Shown here: positions 14,199 through 25,987 of the stretch, one piece after another | How the letters are laid out: each line of letters starts with the position of its first letter | Numbering within the stretch: position 1 is the first letter of the stretch | Source of the DNA: Owenia fusiformis | Taxonomy: Eukaryota > Annelida > Polychaeta > Sabellida > Oweniidae | Length of the DNA stretch: 64,000 nt | Direction: 5' to 3' | Assembly (NCBI GenBank): GCA_903813345.2 | Contig: CAIIXF020000007.1 | Coordinates: 9,677,730 to 9,741,729 of the forward strand | Position numbers and translations under genes: made by a program | The notes under the pieces: model-generated | Databases searched by the model: none | Told to the model about the DNA's origin: nothing | What the model saw: only the letters and a program-made list of their open reading frames with translations

Positions 14199-14747
14199 AG
14201 GGACAATATCGGAAATCGGGAATAATTCCTTAGAAAAACTTCAAAATAAATCGTTGGTGCCTCAAACCTGCCCCTAAGAATGGCTACGACGTGAACTTAC
14301 TTTTGTCAAAATACCGGAGCCTGAAAAAAATCACTCACCTAGATATCAACGAAAGAAGTGTCAGTTTCGTTCGACTGCGAGAGCAAAATTGAAGCTGAGC
14401 TAAACGGTTTTCGTTTGTCGTAAAATTGACCTCATTTAACTGCGCCATCTGGCGAATGAATCATTGTTTCGTGTCATGTGATTCGTTGTTTTGTGTCACG
14501 TGACCTACCTTTAGACCTATTGCCACCTATCGTAAGTTAATCGAATTAAAATGAAATTTTTCGATCCAAGAAGAAAATTTGCACAAAAATTATAAACCCC
14601 GCTTGACATAATCTTTGTCACTCTATCGTCTTCTTGATGAGGCACATCGGAACTTGGGATTAATAGCCATTCAACCAAGCCACAGAAAGTATGTATATTA
14701 GTTGTTCAACATGTTCAATTGTGTTAATATTTCCCGGAACTCGGCCT
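14199..14747. mobile_element. TTAA-flanked repeat element
   Basis: This 549-bp block is less AT-rich than its surroundings. It starts AGGGACAATATCGGAAATCG and ends CCCGGAACTCGGCCT, a weak inverted pair, with TTAA on both sides (14195-14198 and 14748-14751). It contains no long frame. The TTAA flanks suggest a piggyBac-type non-autonomous element; the short and imperfect termini keep confidence modest. Confidence 0.45.
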
Positions 14748-14751
14748 TTAA

Positions 14752-15294
14752 ATGCATGCACATGATTATACACATAAACGTGAACCAGCTTCAGTAGATA
14801 CATTTTAGAAATCCAGGATGTAGACATGGATCTTTATACATTCAATGACACATAAGTATACATGACTACATTTATTAGATTTTTCCATTGTGTGCAGTTC
14901 TACATACAATTTAAATGATGTCATTAGAGACATATAGAATTAATATCCCACATCATACGTGTCATCTTGCTATATCAGCTAGCCATCCAACCTACATAGA
15001 TGGTTGTCATGTCAACAATGTGACGACTACATGATGCAATGCAAGGGGACATAGCCTTGGGAACAATGATTATAAATTATAGTAAACATACTAAAATGTG
15101 AAAGATCACTGTAACTTGGGAAGAATTTCACAATTTACAACTGTCACAATTTATACTTCCTGTAATGTACGTGTACATGTATGGGGATGGGGTTAAGAAG
15201 GAGAGGAGGAGATGTAAAAATTGAGGACTGTCTTGGAGTATGGCTCGTCTTGTACATATTCAGTTTTGTCAAATCAATTATAATCACTGCCACT
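14752..15294. other. intergenic, no gene seen
   Basis: AT-rich spacer before the minisatellite. Nothing recognised. Confidence 0.5.
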
Positions 15295-15620
15295 GCTTAG
15301 AGCTTGAATAATGTTACTCACTCACCCACAAGAATGAAACTATACATTGCTTGAATAAAACTTCTCACTCTCCCACAAGAATGAAACTTTAGATTGTTTT
15401 ATACTCCTCACTCTCCCACGGGAATGAAACTTTAGATTGCTTGAATAAAACTCCTCACTCTCCCACAAGAATGAAACTATTGACTGCTTGAATAATACTT
15501 CTCACTCTCCCACAAGAATGAAACTTTAGATTGTTTGAATAATACTCCTCACTCTCCCAAGGGAATGAAACTTTAGATTGCTTGAATAAAACTCCTCACT
15601 CTCCCACAAGAATGAAACTA
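15295..15620. repeat. 46-47-bp minisatellite, left part
   Basis: Seven head-to-tail units with the core CTCACTCTCCCACAAGAATG followed by AAACTTTAGATTGCTTGAATAA-type sequence. The array is interrupted at 15621 by a LINE and resumes at 18481, so it was the insertion target. Confidence 0.9.
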
Positions 15621-16047
15621 ACGCCAGTTGGTAAAATATGTGTAATAAAGTCCTTAATTCAGTCCCAACTTTCATACGTTTTGACAACAGTTCCAATACC
15701 ACAAGACAACACATTAAAAGACCTAGAAGATCTCCTCTACAACTTTATATGGTCAAATAAAAATGACAAAATTGCAAGAGCAACGCTTAGGAGAACAACA
15801 GAAGAAGGAGGACTAGATATGACACACCTTGAATCGTATGCAAAAAACCTAAAGCTAAAATGGCTGCGTAAACTAAAAGATGAAGATTGCAACAGTAAGT
15901 GGAAAAGAATCTGGATGAGCAAACTAGACAAAAACAGAGACAATAACATTTTAGAGTATAACATTGAAAACCCTTACAAGTCTGATGTAATTACAACTAA
16001 TTTGAAAAGCTTGGATGAAGTTCTTAAAATATGGCATGAGGTAAAAT

Positions 16048-16647
16048 TAGGGCTGCCATCGAACTCAAATGTCAGTGTCGACAGTCGAACTCTGCTGTCG
16101 AAAATATTGTCGACAATCGAACTTTCCAGGGAGAAAAAATCATCGGGAAAAAAAGAAAAATTATTTCTGTGTTGTTGGTTCGTTTTTTCCAAATCTTTCA
16201 ACACAAATATCATACAAATGTTAATATGTTTTCATATAACTTATATTCATATTGGTATGTAATTGCCTAATATTGTTACTAAATGCCAAGTTAATAGAAT
16301 ATTATAGACGAAAATGGGACAAATACCTGCAATGTTTCGACCGGGATTTATTTCGACTGCTCGGGCGAAATCTCGTACAACGTCTCGCAAGAGAGAAGAG
16401 AAGTCATGAAGGGAACTTCCGGGTGAATTTATTTTTTGAAAATGAAATGAATGTGAACAATATTTCCGCAGAATACGCGCACATAACACGTTGAAATGTG
16501 TATTGAAATGTATTGGGGCCATTTGGATATTTTCAAGTAAGTATTGATATCGTTTGCTGTCGACATGACGGGAATTTTTGTCGACTTCGTTGTCGAACTT
16601 GCATTTTGACTGACAAGTCGACGTTCCGACTAATGATGGCAGCCCTA
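16048..16647. mobile_element. hAT-type MITE inserted in LINE
   Basis: This 600-bp element has inverted ends TAGGGCTGCCATC and GATGGCAGCCCTA and a perfect 8-bp duplication GGTAAAAT (16040-16047 and 16648-16655), the hAT signature. Both ends are studded with TGTCGA/GTCGAC motifs (at least eight), which resemble subterminal transposase-binding repeats. There is no transposase ORF. It splits the LINE coding frame. Confidence 0.8.
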
Positions 16648-17133
16648 GGTAAAATATATAAAAGAACAGGATATTGACAACCCCTCCAATGAAATCATAT
16701 GGAACAATGAATGTATAAAGCAAAACAAAAACCCGCTTCAAAATAAAGAATGGGAAAGGAAAGGTATAACAAGAATTAAACACTTATACCAAAATGGTCA
16801 CTTAAAAAGTTATGATCAACTAAGAAATCAATATAATTTACAAAACCAGACCTTTCTCAACTACCACACTGTTATAAGATGCATACCACCAAGGTGGAAA
16901 ACCCTAATGGCAAACACCAACTTACAAGATGACGAAGATAATATTGAGAGATTAAAAACATGGGACAATAAAAAAACGTACCAAAAGCTCAGCAAAAAGT
17001 TCAAGCAAAAGACCCCTACAGGTCAAACCAAATGGAGAGACTACTTTCAAAAAGACATAGAATGGAAAAAAATATATAATCTAATAAACAAACTGACAAA
17101 AGATACGAAAATGAAATATTTTCAATATAGGAT

Positions 17134-17784
17134 CAGAGGTGGCGTTAACGCAATTTTTTACGTTTTTTACTCACATTTTTGCAACTCTGACGCAAATATT
17201 CATTGTCTACCGAGTCTTTCTGACGCACGTTTGTTTCACATGCAAAATCCCCGCTTATTGATAGCCAGTCACATTCCAAATCCAGTCACAGTCCAAATCT
17301 ACTTTCGGTTTCATTTTATCAGCTATAATTACAAGATTCTACCGTATTCAATTTAAATGATGCCCAGTATTGTGGTCGGACTTATATTGCCGTTTTAGAC
17401 TTTGGAATGATTGCAAAAATGTTGAATTTCAACATGAAACGCTTTGACCCCAATTTGTGTAACTCCACACAGGGAGAAACTCCTCTCCCACTCCATTCAC
17501 ACCCATGACTCGCTGGACCAGATAATCAGATGATTATAGTGACATTTTTCTTGCAATTGCCTAATTAATTAATTGTTAGTTGTTAATGTGCTATAAGAGT
17601 ACAATAAAAGGTATGCACAAAATCAAAAAATAGATTTTGTATGTGGTTTCTACATTTTGTATGCATTTTTACTCAAGAAAAACACTTTTATAGCTTTGAC
17701 TCAACTTTTTTTCTTGTGACTCACTTTTTTGAAACTACCTGAGTCATGATGACTCACAAAAATATATGCCTACCGCCACCGCTG
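17134..17784. mobile_element. MITE inserted in LINE
   Basis: The inverted ends are CAGAGGTGGCG at the left and CGCCACCGCTG at the right. The flanks share the 5-bp direct repeat AGGAT (17129-17133 and 17785-17789), and the LINE frame resumes right after it. No transposase ORF. The superfamily is unclear: the ends look hAT-like, but the duplication I can see is only 5 bp. Confidence 0.65.
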
Positions 17785-18440
17785 AGGATACTAAATAGGA
17801 CAATATACTTCAGAAAAATACTTTTCAAAATGAAAAAAGTAAAAACCCAAACATGCATACTGTGCAATAGCAACCAAATAGACGATATAGAACATGGTTT
17901 CCTGAAATGCCAAGTGATGGAAGATTTCAAACAACAATGCTACAGAATCCTGAATGAAGAGATACCTGATGACCAAGCTTTTATGTTAGGATCTCCAAGA
18001 CTGTCTCTCAGCCAAAACCTAGCAACCTTACTCATAAAGAGATTCATGTATATTAATAAATTGGAAGAAAAAACACCTACCATAAATGCTTTTCAAAGAT
18101 ACTTAATAAGAGAAAAGAAGGCGGACAAATATATTGCAAAAACACATGGACAAGAAGAATTGCATGACAGAAAATGGAATCTTATAAATTCAATGATAGA
18201 AAATTATGTATAACCCCCCTTTCTGAGCTGGAAACCAAATATTACAAAACATACATACAGAGTCAGAAAGGGGGTAAAAAGACCTAAATAGAAAAACCAA
18301 ACTCTCACATTTGACCCACTATACTTAGATCAGTAATTATAGTCTCTCCCCTCCCCTGTAAACCCCCCTTATATACTTTCTTATAATATGTATTATCATG
18401 TAACCTTATATTATAATGTAAATCTAAAACTTGAATAAAT

Positions 18441-18480
<40 letters not shown>

Positions 18481-18484
<4 letters not shown>

Positions 18485-18545
18485 ATGAAACTATAGATTG
18501 CTTGAATAATACTCCTCACTCTCCCACAAGAATGAAACTATAGAT
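18481..18545. repeat. minisatellite, right part
   Basis: The remaining ~1.4 units of the 46-47-bp array that starts at 15295, including the second copy of the LINE target duplication at 18481-18493. Confidence 0.85.
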
Positions 18546-18871
18546 TCCATGTCAATATCCTATCAAGATTGAAGGTTTCCATGTTTTATTCCTCTCAGAC
18601 TTATAAAAGTCAATGTCAATTATTATTATGCCCATGTCAAATTCCTCTGGAGTTTGCTGGGACTTACGTTCCCTAAACATTGTAAATTGACTAAAATATT
18701 CACTTTTCCAGTGATTTGTCCCAGAGCTTGGTAACTAATATAACCAATTTAATTTGACCCTAAAAAGGTACTTTCTGAGACAATTTTCCATGTTTTTTTC
18801 CTCTCAGATTTCCCAGTTTCCATGGTTTATCCTCAAAGCCAAAATTGGACGTGCTGCACACACCTAGAATC
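18546..18871. other. intergenic spacer
   Basis: Contains two similar phrases around TCCATGTTTTATTCCTCTCAG (about 18578 and 18788). No gene. Confidence 0.4.
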
Positions 18872-19614
18872 AAAACGCTTATTTTGGTGACCAGTTTATA
18901 TGGTTAAAATAAAGAAATATTACCATGTGTCTACTTTCCAGTTTGTTCTATGTCATCCATCCTGCTAGGTTACATTGTGGAACGCAAACAAACACGACAA
19001 TGAAGGCAACAACATATCGATATTGATCTTAGCAGAATTTTTGGAAATTTAGATCGTCCATTTTGCAAGCTCACGTGACTGATCATGTGACACATGACTA
19101 GTTACTGTATGGATCATGTGGCTTAATGATGTATCACCCAACCATGTCTTCAAGGAAAACAGAGGTACGCAACGAACGAAACTGCTAAATTGTATTTCGT
19201 GCCTAACAGGCCCAGTACGCGATGAACGAAACTGCTAAATTTGAATTTTTAGTCTGCTTATTGATCTATTGATTCATAAAGACCTGAAATGATGCATTCA
19301 AATAAGACCGCCTCCTGAAAGAAAACACTACACATAAAGTGGTGAAAAAACAACGAACTAAAGTAAAGTTGAAAGATCGCAACGTTCGCTACTTTGTTCA
19401 ATTCCGGAAATCTCCAAGGGGCTGCAAATGAGAAATTTTTAAGATTAAGATTTTATAACCTCAGAATGCTGCCTTCAGCGTCGTGTTTGCCTGAGTTCCA
19501 CAATGTAACCTAGCAGGAGGGATGACATAGAACAAACTGCTAAGTAGACACACAGTGACATTTCATTATTTCGTTATTTTAACCATGTGAACTTATCTAT
19601 CGAATAAGTGTTTT
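18872..19614. mobile_element. foldback element with ~150-bp inverted arms
   Basis: The segment from about 18872 to 19015 pairs with the reverse complement of about 19463-19614. Both arms share GTTTGTTCTATGTCATCC and TGCTAGGTTACATTGTGGAA. Inside are two direct copies of a block containing GAACGAAACTGCTAAATT. No ORF. Probably a non-autonomous DNA transposon of foldback type; exact ends and target duplication are not resolved. Confidence 0.65.
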
Positions 19615-20840
19615 ATCATGCCGTATTTACTGTGCGTGTGACACAATGATTTACAATACCAAGGCAGCTCAATCTTTCTACTCAAAGCCGGAATATAGAG
19701 AAGGCTTTGGACCAAAGTAACAGTTTATTTACACTCGTAACTCATAAACTGTTCCAATTATCAAATGACAACATGCGTAAGTGGCTCCATTGGCTGTGCC
19801 ATTTCTTTCAAAATAAACCATTGATTAACCTATCTTATAATTGTAGATGTGTTCTAAGAAGAGAAGCCACATTTCCCAAATTTTCACGTTCTTTGTCAAA
19901 ATGTAAACAATTCGTTTTTCGATGTGTCAACGTTATAAAAAATAGAACAATACAAGAAACAAAACAAGACACATGTCTCGTTCGTCCTAGATCAAAAGAG
20001 AGCAGTAGCACGCAGGGAATAACACAAAATCCACGTGACAACGTCACAACAGTGGCTGAACACAAACATGGCGGAAATGAATTTCTGCAAAATCACAACA
20101 AATGCTACTCACCTTCAATTACGTGTTCTGTTTTGTGCTTTCCTAATGAAACGATGCAATGTAGTTAAACAATTTCTTTGTGCCTCTGTGTATAATCCAA
20201 TTCACTTTTTATAGGTCTAACGATTGATTTTCCGTTGAAATCGAAAGGTATTTTGCAGAGTTTCTGTTCTATTTTGTTGGCAATGGGAATATTCACATGG
20301 ACGGTAAAATGTTTAAAAAACAGGAAAAGTCAACGCAATGAAATATAGTTCTAAAGGAATTTCCTTATTTCTTCATGTATTCACCAGCACAACAATAGAT
20401 TTATCTAGAATATGTTTGGCTTTATAATTTGTCATGTTTTAATGGATACAACTATTGCAAGTAAGTGGAGACTTTGAAACATGTCATTTTTTCTAAATTT
20501 GGCGGTCATTTTGCGTTGTAATCTGCCGCACTGCGAAACCCATGTACTATAAAATGCACTCCCCAAATGTTGATATTTCATTGATTGAGATGGCAGCACA
20601 TGCTAAGCAGCCTTTCTGTGATGAATTCCATATAAATGTTTGTATCTATTAAAAGATGGCGATAAAACATTGTATTTTCCATATCCAAATATGGGCTTCT
20701 CTACCTTTTAACATGCCTAATAAGGGATTGGGGGAGATGGGTTTAGAGTAAATACATTTCTCGGGGTACAGGCATATCTATATTTGTTTAGTGAACACTG
20801 GCAGACTAGAACCCTATTTCAGATTTCACCGAGATAAGTC
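19615..20840. other. intergenic, no gene seen
   Basis: A 153-codon plus-strand frame at 19707-20168 has no recognisable domain and unremarkable composition, so I do not call it a gene. Nothing else is recognised. Confidence 0.4.
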
Positions 20841-20921
20841 TGCATGTTCGGAATTTTGCTGCATTCCTCAATTGAGTGACAGTCACATGTTATTTTTCAA
20901 ATAAGAATCACTCCTTCCCCC

Positions 20922-21252
20922 CAGGGGGGGATCTGGGAACCAACAAGGGGGGGGCCCAAAGTTTAGGTCAGAGAAAAAAACGCCCGCGCTTGCGCGGAAA
21001 AAAATTTTGGGCCCCTTAAACCCAAAAGTGGGCCCAAATTTTGAAATTTTGAGGCCCATTTTCTACAAAATTTGGCCTGAAATTAAAAAATGAGGCCTTA
21101 AAAGGCCCAGTAATGACCAAAGAGGCCCACTTTTTGGGGCCTGAAGGCCTTTTTTGGCCCCAAATTTTTTTTGGGCCCAATTTTTTTTTTCTGGGCCCAC
21201 CCAAGGGGGAGGGGCCCGGGCCCCCAGCCCCCCCCCCCCTAATCCGCCAGTG
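20922..21252. mobile_element. GGCGGATC-family hAT-like MITE
   Basis: The left end CAGGGGGGGATCTGGGAACC and the right end AATCCGCCAGTG form an inverted pair. The interior is built of GGCCC/GGCCTT-rich phrases. It is related to the element at 54054-54350, which has a clear 8-bp duplication. The open frames here are repeat composition, not genes. Confidence 0.6.
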
Positions 21253-21279
21253 CCCCCTCCTTCCCCACATTGTCTACAT

Positions 21280-21387
21280 CAGGGGCGGATCTGGGAACCA
21301 AGAAGGGGGCCCAATTTTCAGGCCTAAAATAAAAAAATAAGGCCTTAAAAGGTCCAGTAACGACCAAAAAGGCCCACCCAGCCCCTG
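21280..21387. mobile_element. internally deleted GGCGGATC-family MITE
   Basis: Starts CAGGGGCGGATCTGGGAACC and ends CAGCCCCTG, with the same AAGGCCTTAAAAGG-type interior as the copy just upstream but only 108 bp long. Confidence 0.5.
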
Positions 21388-21459
21388 TTGTGTGTCGATG
21401 AACAAAATGTTTTAGAATACAACTCTACGTTTGTAGTCATAGACTCGGCGGGGCGTAGT

Positions 21460-22239
21460 CAGTGGCGTAGGAACAATATACGCCAAAACGCCAATGCGTA
21501 GTGTTGAAAAGCTAGAATGAAATAGCTTAATAATTTCCTTATGTTCTTTAGTCATATTTCCTCATTGTTAATAAATTGTTTGTGATCTCGAGCACACTAA
21601 AGAAATGTTTTTGGAAACCATGTAATATGTTCGATTTTTTCAATAGTACTCTTTGCAAGGTTTTTGTTCCTCTGTTACTTTTTTCTAGCTTCGGCCACGA
21701 TAATTTGGCGTAAAAATCAAGGTGATTTGGGGTAGAGGGTTATGATAGTTGGAAGTTTAAGCCAGTAAAAATGAAAGTACATTTCAACTTCAGTTCTAGG
21801 AAAGCAATTACCCTAATTTCTATTTTATTTGAAATATAATAGATTATTATTTTAGGAAATAAAGCATTTAGGCACCAATAATTATTTTGAAAGGAAAAAA
21901 CAATTTACCACAAAATGTCACGTTGACTTTTGCATGGGCTTTATTTATCTTATATAAAAAGTTGAAGACATTAGAGTTATGTTGTATCATTGATCACGGA
22001 CATGTTTCTATTGATCATACTAGTTTCTTTAATCTGTATTGTTGAGATTTAAAAGATCGGCTTTCCATGGTGATTTTATATCATGAAAAACATTCGAACA
22101 TTTTAAGCACAATTAGAAAGGTATTACCATAAAAATTACGTTTTACGAGCATAAAAGAGGCGTTTTGATTCGTTAAGATTTGATACAATTTTTTCATATT
22201 TTTGGCGTAGTGTTGAATTTACACCTTCCTACGCCCCTG
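21460..22239. mobile_element. hAT-like MITE, CAGTGGCGTAGGAA termini
   Basis: The 780-bp element begins CAGTGGCGTAGGAA and ends TTCCTACGCCCCTG, a 14-bp inverted repeat with one mismatch. GTAGT is found on both flanks. No coding frame. The ends look hAT-like; an 8-bp duplication could not be confirmed. Confidence 0.6.
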
Positions 22240-22695
22240 GTAGTGGAAGGTGACGGGACGTATTAGTCAAATTTTAAGAGATGTGTGGATGATTTAGAAA
22301 CTGCTGCGTTTGATGCCCAAAAATCAAAACGTAGCGATGGAAAGTTGTAATGGGAGTCCACTCTGAAATTATGAGCGAGAATGGGTAAAAGACTGGCGAG
22401 ATAACTTGACTTACAGTTGAAAGTTATGAAAATTTGCTTTATCTCGCAGCTGGGGACCAAAACGCCGCTAAAACGAGGTACTTTGTACACGAAAACAATG
22501 TATCGACTGAAAGGTATTTCTGTGAAGCTTTGTACGGAACAAGTTTGAAGAAAAACGGTGAAGTGTGAGACTCACAATCCTTGATTTTCAAACACTGGGG
22601 TAGGTTTTGAATTCAAATTAACGGTTTTTTCGGGACGGAGTGGTTTCGATACGTCCCGAAGAGATACTACCGCGTGATAGTTATGCAAATTAAAG

Positions 22696-22965
22696 TATGT
22701 CCAGTAAAAGAAAATGTTATATATCCAATACAAGAAAATATATTTCACTTTTTGTGATTTTGTAATATGGGGTCTGGGCAATCAACCCGAACTAGAAGTC
22801 ACATTTTCAAAATATATTAAATTTTCAAAGTTGATAAACAATTTTCGAAACCATATTTTTAGATGTATTTTTACATGTCGATTTCAAATATGACATCACT
22901 TTGACTGAATGTTGAATATTCAATCACGCAAATCAAATCATTTCTACTCGCATCTACATGTAGCA
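22696..22965. repeat. dispersed repeat, copy 1
   Basis: About 270 bp aligns by eye, in the same order, with 46695-46975: TCCAGTAAAAGAAAA, TTCACTTTTTGTGA, CTAGAAGT, AATTAAATTTTCAA-type, TTTCTACTCGCATCTA. Non-coding, probably a fragment of an interspersed element. Confidence 0.65.
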
Positions 22966-23744
22966 GATATTTATACTCGTTTCTTATATATTCAGATATT
23001 TTACAAAAGATCTTCTTTACAGTCTTTTCAAGGCACATACGTATACGTAAGCTTACGTGCCTTCTTTGTGCAAAACTGAAAGATGTAGACAATGTCACTT
23101 GTGGAGAAGGACTGATTCCTATTTGAAAAATAACATGTGACTCCTCAATTGAGGATTGCAGCAAAATCCATTTTTGTAGCCATTAACATTTCTGAACATG
23201 CGGAATTTCCCCATACACTTGAATTCTTGATTTCACTGATATTTGACGAGGAAACAAATTATTGTAACAGTTTGGCCTATTTTTGTGGATAAATGTGGTA
23301 GCGTGGCTAATAATAGGCCCACTGCTTAGTAAACGGTGTTTACTTGGTGAGTTACACGGCACACGTTAAATGTGCGATTGTCCCTAAAGAATTAAACAGA
23401 CATATACAATTAAATATAAAATATAAAACAGTATATTGTGGCGTTTATAAGCCCAAATAAAGATGTACATTAAATTTCAAGTATGAATGTTAAAATGCTA
23501 CGATGTTATTATCTCTCTCAAAACTCACAACTCAAAAGTCCATATAAGCTAATATTTATCACTAATAAAACAATATCCAGAGTCCATATAAGCTAATAAT
23601 AATCACCAATAACACAATATCAAGAGTCCATATAAATTGAAGCTGATGATCAATATATCACTGTTGTATCTCCAATATTAAAAGTTCATATATGTTGTAA
23701 TACTTGTTCGTCTTGTATTGTACTTGTTACTTGAACCTGAAATA

Positions 23745-24600
23745 GTAATCTCCTGGATCCTCTGCTATGTTGTAATATAATTCAACTTTGATTATGTGAA
23801 ATAATCTAAGTCAAACTATCAGCTCTGTAAATGGTTATCTCCTGGATCCTCCTCTCGGTGTTGTAGTATAGTTCAACTTTGATTATGTGAAATAATCTAA
23901 GTCAAACTATTTGCTCCGTAAATGAATATCTCCTGGATCCTCCTCTCTGTGTTTCAGTATAGTTCAACTTTGATTATGTAAAATAGTCTAAGTTAAACTA
24001 TCGGCTCTGTAAACGGCTATCTCCTGGATCCTCTTCACTGTGTTGTATTATAATTCAACTTTGATTATGTGAAATAATCTAAGTCAAACTATCAGTTGTG
24101 TAAACTCCTAAGTCCTGGATCCTCCTCAATGTGTTGTAGTATAATTCAACTTTGATTATGTGAAATAATCTAAGTCAAACTATCAGTTGTGTAAACTCCT
24201 AAGTCCTGGATCCTCCTCAATGTGTTGTAGTATAATTCAGCTTTGATAATGTGAAATAATCTAAGTCAAACTATCAACTCTGTAAATGGTTATCTCCTGG
24301 ATCCTTCTCTCTGTGTTGTAGTATAATTCAACTTTGATTATGTTAAATAATCTAAGTCAAACTATCAGGTCTGGAAACGACTATCTCCTGGATCCTCTTC
24401 TCTGTAGATGTATATTCTAACTTCAATGACACAAAATCATCAAAGTCAAAATATCTCGCTTGATAATCTGCTAAGTCCTGGAACGTCCTCTCTGTAGATG
24501 TATATTCTAACTTCAATGACCAAAAATCATCAAAGTCAAAATATCTCGCTGGATAAACTGCTAAGTCCTGGAACCTCTTCTATGTAGATGTATAAGTCAA
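23745..24600. repeat. 91-bp tandem array inside 3' LTR
   Basis: About ten head-to-tail units, each with CTCCTGGATCCTC and AATCTAAGTCAAACTATC. GGATCC positions at 23755, 23844, 23935, 24026, 24117, 24208, 24299 and 24390 give a period of 91 after a first step of 89. The last two units lose the GGATCC site. Its twin is at 30239-31094. Confidence 0.9.
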
Positions 24601-25505
24601 ACTATCACAATCTTTAATCTACCAAGTCCAGGGACGTCTAATTCACGGCATCAACTGCTAAGTCCATGTAGCCTGCTTTCTTCACAATTAAATAATAAGG
24701 CTACCTACAAATATAGCATGCACACAACGACATATGCAAAAATATAACATGTGAAAACATTTGTCCTCTAAAATGACTAAGTTCATTTAATGTTAAGTGA
24801 TACTGATATTAAAATATTCTAAGTTCAATATTTCTCTTTCCAAAAACAACAAAGTCCAAAATAATGTTTCAACAAATATTGACTAAGTTAATTTCATGCT
24901 AAGTTATACTGATGTTAAAATATTCTAAGTTAAATATTTCTTTCTCCAAAAACAACAAAGTCCAAAATAATGTTTCACCAAATACTGACTAAGTCCAATA
25001 ATGTTGTAAATCGTCTAAGTTCCTTGCTGATCAAAATAGCTTGTTTCTCAAACACAAGTTATGTCAGCATTTCCTCTCAGTCTATGAAGGCTGGACAATA
25101 CGTCTAATGCTTTGCGCTGGGGATAGCTTCACCCTGTTGAAGTTCTGTCCAGTCTTGTAGATCTCCTTTACTTCCAGTGCGGTAAATAAACTAAGTCTCA
25201 CACACTTAGTTGCATCAAAGTTTTCCCAAAATTCCAATCTCCAAAATAAACTAAGTTCCTCACACTTAGTTTCCTCAATCTGCCCTTGTATACTGCAAAC
25301 GTATAGCTTGGCTCATCAGATGTATTCTACTAAGGTACAGCTTCTATCTTCATGTGTATACTGCAAACGTATAGCTTCAAGACCACAAAATCAACTAAGT
25401 TCTATAAAACTTAGAAGATTTTAGCTGTTTCCCGAAATTCCGCTCTGGAGGTCCTTCCTCGACAACATCTGGCATCGCGCTGACTAGCCTTCAACAGCGA
25501 GATAC

Positions 25506-25527
25506 TTATATAGGCCCGATGACGTCA
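25506..25527 (-). promoter_or_regulatory. TATA box with adjacent CRE in 3' LTR
   Basis: On minus, TGACGTCA (25520-25527) is followed by TATATAA (25506-25512), spaced like a core promoter. It is a copy of the functional position in the 5' LTR at 32000-32021. In the 3' LTR it would drive transcription out of the element toward lower coordinates. Confidence 0.55.
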
Positions 25528-25975
25528 TCGATTTTCGAACAAGATTTCAACTGTGAATTACAGTTTATTTACGCCATATTTCGCTTCAATATTGATCATA
25601 CAACAAGATTATAATATTGACTCAAGAAATAAAACAGTAATTAATCACTATCTAGTCTAATTTCACTTCGATTCAATCGAATCAAAAGCAGGAAGTAAAA
25701 TAATAAAGGTGTCATGTTAGACTACCGATCAACTACAAATTAGACTGCCAGATAAGACTGCCCGATCAACATAAACAAAATCGTGATCAAATAAATAAAA
25801 CATGCGAACTATTTCACCTCTGTAAGTACAACCTAAGTGCTGCAAATGATACTACATTTATAAATCTTAATAATCTCAATGGGAAATTACTTTCCCAGTG
25901 TAATAATTACCTAATGTACAAAAACACAGCACTTTATCAAAAATCAAAAATTTTACATTTCAAAATTCCGTTACA

Positions 25976-25987
25976 CTCCCCCCTACC
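25976..25987 (-). other. polypurine tract
   Basis: On minus, GGTAGGGGGGAG abuts the 3' LTR start TGTAAC. This is the expected place and composition for the primer of plus-strand DNA synthesis. Confidence 0.8.

Larger units (their letters stand above)
15621..18213 (+). pseudogene. LINE ORF2 C-terminal fragment, split by two MITEs
   Basis: The coding pieces are about 15621-16047, 16656-17133 and 17790-18213. The first begins TPVGKICVIKSLIQSQLSYV, the thumb region that follows the polymerase core in L1/Tx1- or CR1-type ORF2 proteins. The last holds a zinc-knuckle-like CILC...H...LKC segment (from about 17857) and ends at a stop at 18211. The upstream catalytic motif, including FADD, is absent because of 5' truncation. 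Across both MITE insertions the reading frame is conserved on the two sides, so the only lesions seen are the insertions themselves. The clade is uncertain. Confidence 0.75.
15621..18480 (+). mobile_element. 5'-truncated non-LTR retrotransposon (LINE), poly(A)-tailed
   Basis: The element interrupts the minisatellite and is bounded by a 13-bp target duplication AAGAATGAAACTA (15608-15620 and 18481-18493). It ends in AATAAA (18434) and a run of about 36 A. It encodes only the C-terminal, post-catalytic part of a reverse-transcriptase ORF. It carries two later DNA-transposon insertions, 16048-16647 and 17134-17784. The short 3' UTR, poly(A) tail and clean duplication show normal target-primed insertion with 5' truncation. 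Confidence 0.85.
20842..23201. mobile_element. composite region bounded by inverted repeats
   Basis: About 75 bp at 20842-20916 (GCATGTTCGGAATTTTGCTG, then CTCAATTGAG and ACATGTTATTTTTCAAATA) recurs inverted at about 23111-23201. The pair encloses several smaller repeats (20922-21252, 21280-21387, 21460-22239 and 22696-22965). It may be one older transposon that accumulated insertions. No transposase is visible. Confidence 0.5.
23263..25975 (-). repeat. 3' LTR (left copy)
   Basis: 2,713 bp, the downstream LTR for the minus-strand element. Starts TGTAACAG and ends CCGTTACA on plus. It contains, in order on plus, three ~43-bp units around GTCCATATAAGCTAATA, about ten 90-91-bp tandem units (23745-24600), a ~100-bp duplication (about 24780-24990) and a TATA/CRE promoter at 25506-25527. 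Differs from the other LTR near 25630 (AAATAAAAC against AAATATAAC). Confidence 0.95.

Noticed and set aside
16247-16783. 178-codon minus-strand frame
   Set aside because: Runs across the boundary between the hAT MITE and the LINE, antisense to the LINE; not a gene.
19707-20168. 153-codon frame
   Set aside because: No recognisable domain, no support from splice sites or neighbours, and length is within chance for this amount of DNA.
21016-21340. Overlapping frames rich in GP residues on both strands
   Set aside because: They are the GGCCC-rich interior of hAT-like MITEs.
23287-23305. tRNA-Leu 5'-end-like GGTAGCGTGG near the LTR edge
   Set aside because: Only about ten bases match and no tRNA fold follows; probably coincidence despite the tRNA-Leu primer site.
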